This document shows, one piece after another, positions 22,101-64,000 of a stretch of 64,000 bases of DNA (its first letter is position 1; each line of letters opens with the position of its first letter). The stretch is from assembly GCA_029465975.1 (NCBI GenBank), contig CM055728.1, forward strand, positions 9,147,619 to 9,211,618. The letters run 5' to 3'. The notes below the pieces were generated by a model. That model did no database searches. It worked only from the letters and a program-made list of their open reading frames with translations, and was not told where the DNA came from. A program made the position numbers and the translations under genes. The stretch comes from Dallia pectoralis (lineage: Eukaryota; Chordata; Actinopteri; Esociformes; Umbridae).

Positions 22101-23108
22101 CCCCTGGTACAGTGTCTCCTACTAGTGGTAACACTCTAAATCTCCCTGGTACAGCGTCTCCTACTGCTGGTAACACTCTAAATCTTCCTGATACAGCCTC
22201 GCCTACTACATATTATATACCATTAAATACTCATCCATATTAAATACTACTATATACTCATCCATATTAAATACTACTATATACTCATCCATATTATATA
22301 CTATTATATACTCATCCATATTATATACTATTATATACTCATCCATATTAAATACTACTATATACTCATCCACATTATATACTCATCCATATTATATACT
22401 ATTATATACTCATCCATATTAAATACTATTATATACTCATCCATATTAAATACTATTATATACTCATCCATATTAAATACTATTATATACTCATCCATAT
22501 AATATACTCATCCATATTATATACTATTTTATACTATATTATACTCATCCATATTATATACTACTATATACTCATCCATATTATACTATTATATACTCAT
22601 CCATATTATATACTATTTTATACTATATTATACTCATCCATATTATATACTACTATATACTCACATATTATACTATTATATACTCATCCATATTATATAC
22701 TATTTTATACTATATTATACTCATCCATATTATACTATTATATACTCATCCATATTATATACTATTTTATACTATATTATACTCATCCATATTATACTAT
22801 TATATACTCATCCATATTATATACTACTATATACTCATCCATATTATACTATTATATACTCATCCATATTATATACTATTATATACTATATTGTACTCAT
22901 CCATATTTTAAGTGTGTCTGTGTGTGTGTGCTTTCAGGTACATCCCAGAAGGCATGCAGTGCTCCTGTGGCATCGACTACTACACACCGAGTCCTGAGCT
23001 GGGCAACACCTCCTTTGTCATCTACATGTTCACCGTGCACTTCGTCATTCCTCTCATCATCATCAGCTACTGCTATGGCCGTCTGCTCTGCACAGTCCGT
23101 GAGGTACG

Positions 23109-23142
<34 letters not shown>

Positions 23143-23968
23143 CGCTGAGTGTCAGAATCACACAAGACCACAATCTGTGTGTGTGTGTGTGTGTGTGTGC
23201 ACATTCAGGCCGCAGCTCTGCAGCAGGAGTCTGAGACCACCCAGCGGGCGGAGAAAGAAGTGACCCGTATGGTGATCGTCATGGTGATCTCCTATCTGGT
23301 GTGCTGGACACCCTACGCCACCGTGGCCTGGTACATCTTCGTCAACCAGGGCACTGACTTTGGCCCGGTCCTGATGACCATTCCGGCATTCTTCGCCAAG
23401 AGTGCTGCCCTGTACAACCCAGTCATCTATATTCTACTGAACAGACAGGTAGCACAGAGTGTGTGATTCACATTGTTGTGTGGATGTGACCTGATGTCAA
23501 TGCATAGATCATAAAACCTGAAAAATACATTGGGTTTAAACATATTGTGTTTGGGATAAAATTGGTCTTTGGGAAAATGTTTAGGAGTTAAGGTTTACGT
23601 TTTTGGGATTACAGTCACACCTTAGAGGAAAATTAGGGATTTTTTATGGTATTAGTCTCATGGATAAATCAGGGAGTTCAGACTAGGGGTTCGTTTTAGG
23701 TTAAAACGTGCAATTGGGTCATAAAAGATATTGGATTCATGGGTAACGTTTATGGGTTTGGTGTAAGAAAAAAGTGTTTGTGTAAATAATGATAACTAAC
23801 ATTGACAAATGACAAAACTTTTGTATGTTTTCTCCCTTCTAGTTCAGGAACTGCATGTTGACCGTTGTGTGTTGTGGGAAGAACCCATTTGTCCAGGAGG
23901 AGAACTCCACCGTTTCCTCCAGAACACAGGCATCTTCCATCTCTGGGAGCCAGGTGACCCCTGCCTGA
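18818..23968 (+). CDS. exorh: exorh, exo-rhodopsin (pineal opsin), complete, 5 exons
   Basis: A retinal-binding GPCR of the rhodopsin (RH1) class. Exons 18818-19178, 19771-19939, 22938-23103, 23209-23448 and 23843-23968 give 353 residues; the first four have exactly the sizes of tetrapod RHO exons. Visible motifs: N-glycosylation sites N2 (MNGT) and N15 (SNRT), C110 with counterion E113 (GCNVEGFF), ERY in AIERYVVVCKP, C187 in CSCGIDYY, W265, Schiff-base K296 (PAFFAKSAALYNPVIYI), palmitoylation pair C322/C323, a Ser/Thr-rich tail for receptor kinase, and C-terminal SQVTPA, a variant of the VAPA ciliary targeting motif. Teleost retinal rho is intronless, so an intron-bearing copy between ift122 and plxnd1 is the pineal paralogue exorh. 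In a lineage without the retrocopy it would simply be rho. Start ATG is at the family position; introns 2 and 3 are repeat-rich. Confidence 0.94.
19179..19770. other. exorh intron 1
   Basis: 592 nt, unique sequence with no repeats or ORFs that I can recognise; canonical GT and AG ends. Confidence 0.9.
19771..19939 (+). CDS. exorh: exorh exon 2
   Basis: 169 nt after acceptor TATCTGTCAG, ending TCCAG|GTAAGT. Encodes E122 (GEIALWSLVVLAIERY) with the ERY switch, and helix 4 through CAVPPLCGWS. Confidence 0.97.
19955..22199. repeat. 42-bp minisatellite in exorh intron 2, about 53 copies
   Basis: The unit contains CCTGGTACAGCGTCTCCTAC and GGTAACACTCTAAATC, beginning about 15 nt after the exon 2 donor. 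Because 42 is divisible by three, both strands stay open (772 codons on plus, 742 on minus) with a 14-residue repeating peptide; these are not treated as genes. Higher-order structure is visible: the rare CCAGTACATCG variant recurs 336 bp (eight units) apart near 21551 and 21887. Confidence 0.97.
22204..22905. repeat. AT-rich minisatellite, TATACTCATCCATATTA type
   Basis: About 700 bp of 24-40 bp units combining TACTCATCCATATTA with TATACTATTATA. It directly follows the 42-bp array and ends about 30 nt upstream of exorh exon 3. Confidence 0.96.
22938..23103 (+). CDS. exorh: exorh exon 3
   Basis: 166 nt after acceptor CTTTCAG, ending GAG|GTACGA. Encodes YIPEGMQCSCGIDYY, the plug of extracellular loop 2 with E181 and C187, and helix 5 (VHFVIPLIIISYCYG). 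Confidence 0.97.
23104..23208 (+). other. exorh intron 3, paired AC and GU repeats
   Basis: A 105-nt intron in which an (AC)n run begins a few bases after the donor and a (GT)n run ends a few bases before the acceptor. The RNA arms are complementary and could fold the intron into one hairpin. Confidence 0.9.
23209..23448 (+). CDS. exorh: exorh exon 4
   Basis: 240 nt after acceptor ACATTCAG, ending AGACAG|GTAGCA. Encodes EKEVTRMVIVMVISYLVCW (E247, helix 6, Y261, W265) and helix 7 with A292 and K296, NPVIY. Confidence 0.97.
23843..23968 (+). CDS. exorh: exorh exon 5 with stop
   Basis: 126 nt after acceptor CCTTCTAG. Encodes helix 8 FRNCMLTVVCCGKNPF and a Ser/Thr-rich tail ending SQVTPA, TGA at 23966-23968. 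Confidence 0.95.
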   Translation, partial: FRNCMLTVVCCGKNPFVQEENSTVSSRTQASSISGSQVTPA

Positions 23969-25440
23969 CCTACGATCTATTAAACTGTGAATCGTTAACT
24001 GGCCCAGCCAATCAGAGGACCCACGGCTGAAGCAGCAACCTCGATTTACCGCTCTGTCTACACTTTAGTTTCTGTACGTATATTCTCTGTACGTGTATCC
24101 CTCATGTTGACCAACAGCATAAATATGGACATTTGTTTATTCTGAATTCACCAAGGAACTATGCTTAGTTGGCTCTATTAGTTTACCGGAGTAGGTAGCA
24201 GTTCTCTCTAACCACTGATAAGTAGCCAGTTAGTTACCACTCTCCGAATACCTGGGGTTGCTGTGTCTAGAACTCTGTGGCTAGCCTAGAAGTCGAGAGA
24301 ATTAAGATTATAATTTATGTGGTTGCTCGTTCATAGTGTACATAGTCTTGATTAATGTGGGAACATGCAGATGAATTGCACTTGTTCTGTACATTCACAT
24401 CTTGTCCTTTTGCAGACAATCTCATCTAGAGTGACGTACCAGGAACCACCAGGGTTCTGCCTACTTGCCCTAATTGCAGCTATGAGCTGCTCTCTCAAAA
24501 TAACTAAAGTACCTTAATGAATTCATATACTTAAAAGGCAATGTTCTGACATGAATCGTGATCGAATTCAACTAAACGCTGCATTTGCTGGCTCAGTTAG
24601 AAATTACCTTCATTTCTAGTGCGCTATGTCGCTAATCTTCTGGGATACGGATTGATTTGAGCCTTGTCAAGTCTTATGGCATTTGCCTTCAGCGATATTT
24701 ACATCACCATGGTTCAGATCTCACTTCTACAATACATTTTTCTCCCAGTTAAACAACCCCTGAGCGGCAAAGACTAATCCTTTTAAAACCACAATGTACA
24801 ACTGAAAAACAATCTCAAAAACATATTGACGTAATAGCTCAAAATATACCTGTTCAACTATGCTTGAAAGTATTTATATTTGGAAAGAATACTTATGTTG
24901 AATTTGTTTAAGATGTTTTAAGTCTACCAGTAGTGATGAGCTCTCCCATGATTTTGATCCAGTTATTTGGAATATAGATCTTAGCTCTTGGACCTGGATT
25001 TACTGAGAAGACAGAGTTTGAGTGTGTGTAAAAAGTGTTAAGTTTAAACCCTGTAGACATGACTACTGTTAATATTGTAAAAACTAGAATATGTTATTTA
25101 ACATGGAAATAAACTTTTATGTCCTGCTTTTAAAATGTGCAATCTTTTTTTTCAAGATTAAAGGAGAACTTCACCCGGAGGAAAATTAGTCGTTTATGTC
25201 TGAGAGATGTATAGGGCAGATTTTTGAGATTTGTTTGACAAATGTAACTTATCATAGACAGAATACATGCTGTATTATTCATTATCCCAGGACAGAGTTC
25301 AAGTCTGAACCCTTGGCCCAGGACAGGGTACAAGGGTAAAGAACCTCTTGTGTAAACACAGGCTAAGCTAACACACAGTTATTTGTTTTTCTGTTGGGGG
25401 GGTTTGTTGTACATTAGCTTGATATAAATACAACTTAGTT
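23969..25440. other. exorh 3' UTR and spacer
   Basis: No further gene recognised. In mammals an oocyte histone H1 gene lies between RHO and PLXND1; no Lys/Ala-rich H1-like frame is visible here. Confidence 0.6.
25108..25113 (+). terminator. candidate exorh poly(A) signal
   Basis: AATAAA followed within 25-35 nt by a GT/T-rich stretch (TGTGCAATCTTTTTTTT). It would give a 3' UTR of about 1.15 kb. A weaker ATTAAA occurs near 23980. Confidence 0.55.
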
Positions 25441-25457
25441 ACTATATATATATATAT

Positions 25458-25572
25458 ATATATCTCACAAAAGTGAACACAGCAGTGTCATTTATTCAGT
25501 GTTGTCACATGAAAAGTCATAATCAAATATTTACAAAAATGTGAAGGGTGTACTTACTTTTGTAAGATACTA
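25458..25572. mobile_element. internally deleted Tc1-like remnant
   Basis: Inverted ends CTCACAAAAGTGAACACA (left) and GTGTACTTACTTTTGTAAGA (right) match the TIR style of a common fish Tc1 family. They are about 100 bp apart and flanked by (TA)n, the expected TA target. No transposase remains. Confidence 0.7.
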
Positions 25573-25993
25573 TATATATATATATATAATTAATTATAAC
25601 ACCCATCTCTGGTTTTGCGCTGTTTACAAATGCCCCATTGCTGAAATGTTTTTGATTTGCGTAGTTATAGCTACAAAATAGAATTTATAATCCCTTTGTA
25701 TTTAAATTGTATAAATTCGTTTATACTACTGACCTGATAAATGTTTGAGGTAGATTTCCTGCTAAACTGAACATAGAAGGCTGTGTGATTGAGGATTGGC
25801 ATGCGTAAATATCTGTGACCTTCTACATCTGACTAATACTGCCTGGTTAAACTCTTTTTGTATCTTTACTGCTCTATCCTCTAAGCCTGTACTTATAAAA
25901 TGTACAGGTAAACAATCTAAAACAGGTGTTGGTGAACAGTAATAGAAAAAAAAAATCTGACATATTATTATATTCCATAACTCTGTAATAGGA

Positions 25994-25999
25994 TTTATT
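25994..25999 (-). terminator. candidate plxnd1 poly(A) signal
   Basis: AATAAA on the minus strand about 1.05 kb downstream of the plxnd1 stop. Other minus-strand AATAAA-like sites exist, so this choice is tentative. Confidence 0.3.
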
Positions 26000-27044
26000 T
26001 TTTTCACATACTCTGACAACAGACCTTAGTCATTTTGGCATCGCAAGTGCAGTCAATTCAGACATTTCTCCCTCTTTGATTAACTGAAGGTCATAGTTTA
26101 AATCTACATTTTTCATAATCACAAACAAAACATTTCAACCAACCTTCATAAACTCAACCAATGTAATTCTTCCCAGTGAACTACATTCCATTGGCTCCAG
26201 CAGAGTCCAGACTCTCTCGCAAGCAGGTCTGTGGCACGTTAAACATAATATCATTCAATTCTACGCTCATTATCTCCATATCTCAACTGCAACCTGCAAA
26301 GCACATTGGGACTTGTAGTTCAAAGCACTGGTGGCGTTCTTAGCGTCCACCAATCGAACCCGAGAACAGTGCAGGTTGGGAGGAGCCTCGCATACACATA
26401 TCTCTAAACAGGCCACTTGAAGCATTAAAACTCAACTATAAATATTGCTATGGACATTTATCATACAGTACAATGCATCATTGGCTCGTGCCCCAACAGT
26501 AAAGGGGATCAGTGCGTTTGATAACCACCAGGGCTCCAGGTCCCAGAGGCTTATATGACCTCTAGGATATAACCCCTGACCCAGACCCTCCCAGTAACTC
26601 CAATATGCTCCACATCAAAAGCAGTGTGAAACCAGCATGACATCCAAGCTGGGTGTAAACAGCCAGGAAACCACAGTTGGTTTATATCCGTGCCTCAGTA
26701 ACCCCGACACAGAGAACCCCGTGATTAGGGACGTGTTCTAACGTCGCTCTAAATCCACAATACTGTGCTGCCGAGGCAGTCTTTGGGGGAGGTCTTTGGG
26801 GGAGGTCTTTGGGGGAGGTCTTAGGGGGAGGTCTTTGGGGAAGGTCTTGGGGGTTTATGAGCGAAGTGATTTTTTTCTTCCAGTCTTAAAGCAAAAAAGT
26901 TCCATTCTGTCTTTGGCCTCTATAGACAGATACTATATTTAAAGGGTAGTAGACAGTCAGGTGAATCCAGGGTCCAGTCCCCCACTAGGCTGGCTGAAAG
27001 CAGCCAGCCAGAAGGGCCAGAGTGGACGCTGGGTAAACGGAGAC
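26000..27044 (-). other. probable plxnd1 3' UTR
   Basis: Non-coding sequence after the plxnd1 stop. It holds a five-copy 15-bp repeat (GGTCTTTGGGGGA) at 26779-26850, G-rich on plus and therefore C-rich in the plexin transcript, and a ZNF143-like motif at 26307-26319. The UTR extent is inferred from the candidate poly(A) signal. Confidence 0.45.
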
Positions 27045-62380
<35,336 letters not shown>

Positions 62381-63204
62381 CTGTGGGAGCAACCAAAGGA
62401 AGCGACATGAGCAGAGACCTCGAAATCCAACCAAGGACATCAATGTTTTAGTGTCAAATGTGGATGACATCTTTTCACAACAATTTTAAGTCCCACCACG
62501 TTCGTAAACCGAATTCAGCTGCACAGACACAATGACACAACAGAGTTTGTACAGGGTTTGTACAGTGTGGACCAAACCCAGTGGACGACGTACATCAAAT
62601 AGACCCCCCCCCCACTGGATGTTTGTTTAATAACCTCACTAGGCTTTAATTAAGCCTAATGTTATCACACAGTGTTGAGTGATGGGGACGGAGTAGGATT
62701 ATTTATACAGGGCAAACATGAATAAACACAGAATGTTCTGGAAGGCCAGATCCCAGACTCATCTGTACTGTTCAGATCAGGAACGGGGATGTGATCCATC
62801 GACCGCTGAACCAGGCAGCCCGGGTGTCCTTCCTATTCTAACCCACAAATGGTTTAAAGCCCACCTGTCTGTCGTCCTTTAGTTGGGCACGTGGTTTATT
62901 TGGACCGGTATCTAGCAGATGTCGCCACAAGAGGCGTGGCTCACTGATAAGCATATGAAACTATGAGGTGAGACATCCGGAATTAAGCTCTTTTGAGAGT
63001 CACAAATGAACCAGGAAGATTCACAATGTTTTTTAAAAGCAGCTGCTGTGAATTCCATCCATCCGCATAATAACAGTTGATAGCTGGGTATATTAGTCAC
63101 TGTAAACAAAGGATTTGGATAGATTTGTTCCCTCCTGTGACTCGGGAATTGACAAGGATTTTAAGGATTTGTAACAGGATTATGACGACATTTTGAAACC
63201 TAAA
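62381..63204. other. plxnd1 upstream intron, no recognised feature
   Basis: About 820 bp of unique sequence with a short C run at 62605. No plexin exon was recognised here. Confidence 0.5.
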
Positions 63205-63541
63205 GCCAGACAAAACTCCTGGTACATGGTTCTCTCCAATGTCAAAGCAGACAAAACTCCTGGTACAAGGTTCTCTCTAATGTCAAAGCAGACAAAACTC
63301 CTGGTACATGGTTCTCTCTAATGTCAAAGCAGACAAAACTCCTGGTACATGGTTCTCTCTAATGTCAAAGCAGACAAAACTCCTGGTACATGGTTTTCTC
63401 TAATGTCAAAGCAGACAAAACTCCTGGTACATGGTTTTCTCTAATGTCAAAGCAGACAAAACTCCTGGTACATGGTTCTCTCTAATGTCAAAGCAGACAA
63501 AACTCCTGGTACATGGTTTTCTCTAATGTCAAAGCCAGACA
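63205..63541. repeat. 41-bp minisatellite, about 8 copies
   Basis: The unit contains AGACAAAACTCCTGGTACAT and GGTTCTCTCTAATGTCAA. Lies upstream of the first visible plxnd1 exon. Confidence 0.95.
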
Positions 63542-63599
63542 AAGGGAGTAGCGTTCTGATTTAATGTGTAATAAGTAAACTGATCAATGGTACAGTAAA

Positions 63600-64000
63600 G
63601 TACAGAACCTAGGCCTGGGACTTTGGGTCCTAGAAAAGCGCAATATAAATATAATGCAATATTATTATTAGGCCTGTGGTTTGCTGAAAAGCTACTATTG
63701 ATTTTAAAAAGCAGACGAAAATAAAATAAACTAATAGGAACTGATTATATTTCTGTCAGTTTATTAGAACAGTCTGCGCAGCGAACAGTTTTGGGAGACT
63801 GGAGTTCGGCGAGCATTAATATAAAATGCATGTACAGACAGTTGCTATGACATGGCATAAATTAATCCATTGGGGAAAGTCTAAATCACTTTTTAATAAA
63901 ACCAGTTTTGACCCTCTGGAGCCTTTGTAGAACAGGCTGGGCAGTAAACAGTTTTGGTCAACTTTAATTCTTTGAGGATGAATATAAAAAGCATGTATAG
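63600..64000. repeat. LINE/SINE-type tail and a diverged direct repeat
   Basis: GGGTCCTAGAAAAGCGCAAT with (ATT)n near 63624-63668 resembles a fish LINE/SINE 3' end. Two diverged copies of a 70-bp segment (GAACAG.CTG.GCAG..AACAG core) lie at about 63769-63839 and 63931-64000, running into the window edge. Confidence 0.5.

Noticed and set aside
19925..22243. 772-codon plus ORF (mucin-like PGTASPTTGNTLNL repeats) and 742-codon minus ORF
   Set aside because: Both are produced by a 42-bp intronic repeat whose length is a multiple of three. The intron has good splice sites, and in the opsin frame read-through hits TAA at once.
18818..23968. Canonical retinal rho
   Set aside because: Teleost retinal rho lacks introns; this copy has all four and lies in the ancestral synteny, so exorh is preferred.
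26779..26850. G-quadruplex as a functional regulator
   Set aside because: The G runs are on the plus strand only and would be C runs in the plxnd1 transcript; no evidence of function beyond the short repeat.

Overview
This is a vertebrate, almost certainly teleost fish, nuclear genome window. Genes are split into short exons with GT-AG introns. TG/CA microsatellites and long minisatellites are abundant, and there are fragments of Tc1-like transposons, a LINE, a tRNA-derived SINE and MITE-like elements. Three protein-coding genes are present, in the order known from the ancestral vertebrate rhodopsin locus: ift122 (+, 3' part), an intron-bearing rhodopsin paralogue (+, complete) and plxnd1 (-, 3' part, convergent).

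Positions 1-17196 hold the last 16 exons of ift122, a subunit of the ciliary IFT-A complex. A one-base shift relative to the homologous reading frame lies near 14072-14080. Positions 18818-23968 hold a five-exon opsin with the vertebrate RHO exon sizes (361/169/166/240/126 nt). Teleost retinal rhodopsin is an intronless retrocopy, so an intron-bearing copy between ift122 and plxnd1 is called exo-rhodopsin (exorh), the pineal photopigment. Positions 27045-62380 on the minus strand hold 23 exons of plexin-D1: extracellular IPT domains, one membrane helix, the split GAP domain with its Rho-binding insert, and a C-terminal SEA tail.

The three genes do not form an operon; they are a conserved syntenic block. 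IFT122 and rhodopsin are linked functionally only in that IFT-A serves cilia, including photoreceptor outer segments. Plexin-D1 is a semaphorin receptor of vessels and neurons.

Roughly 30% of the window (my estimate from approximate boundaries) is tandem repeat, almost all intronic. The most unusual feature is that several arrays are anchored on splice sites. In ift122 a 34-bp unit made of 27 nt of exon end plus 7 nt of intron is repeated about 49 times (7641-9316), so the 5' splice site is copied dozens of times. In plxnd1, arrays at 33893-34445 and 57737-58213 also copy a donor junction. The array at 39606-40405 repeats an acceptor-like motif about 30 times, and arrays at 49115-49450 and 49958-50380 are long pyrimidine-rich tracts just upstream of acceptors. 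plxnd1 also has two GC-AG introns, and exorh intron 3 is largely an (AC)n/(GU)n pair. No bacterial, viral or CRISPR features were found.
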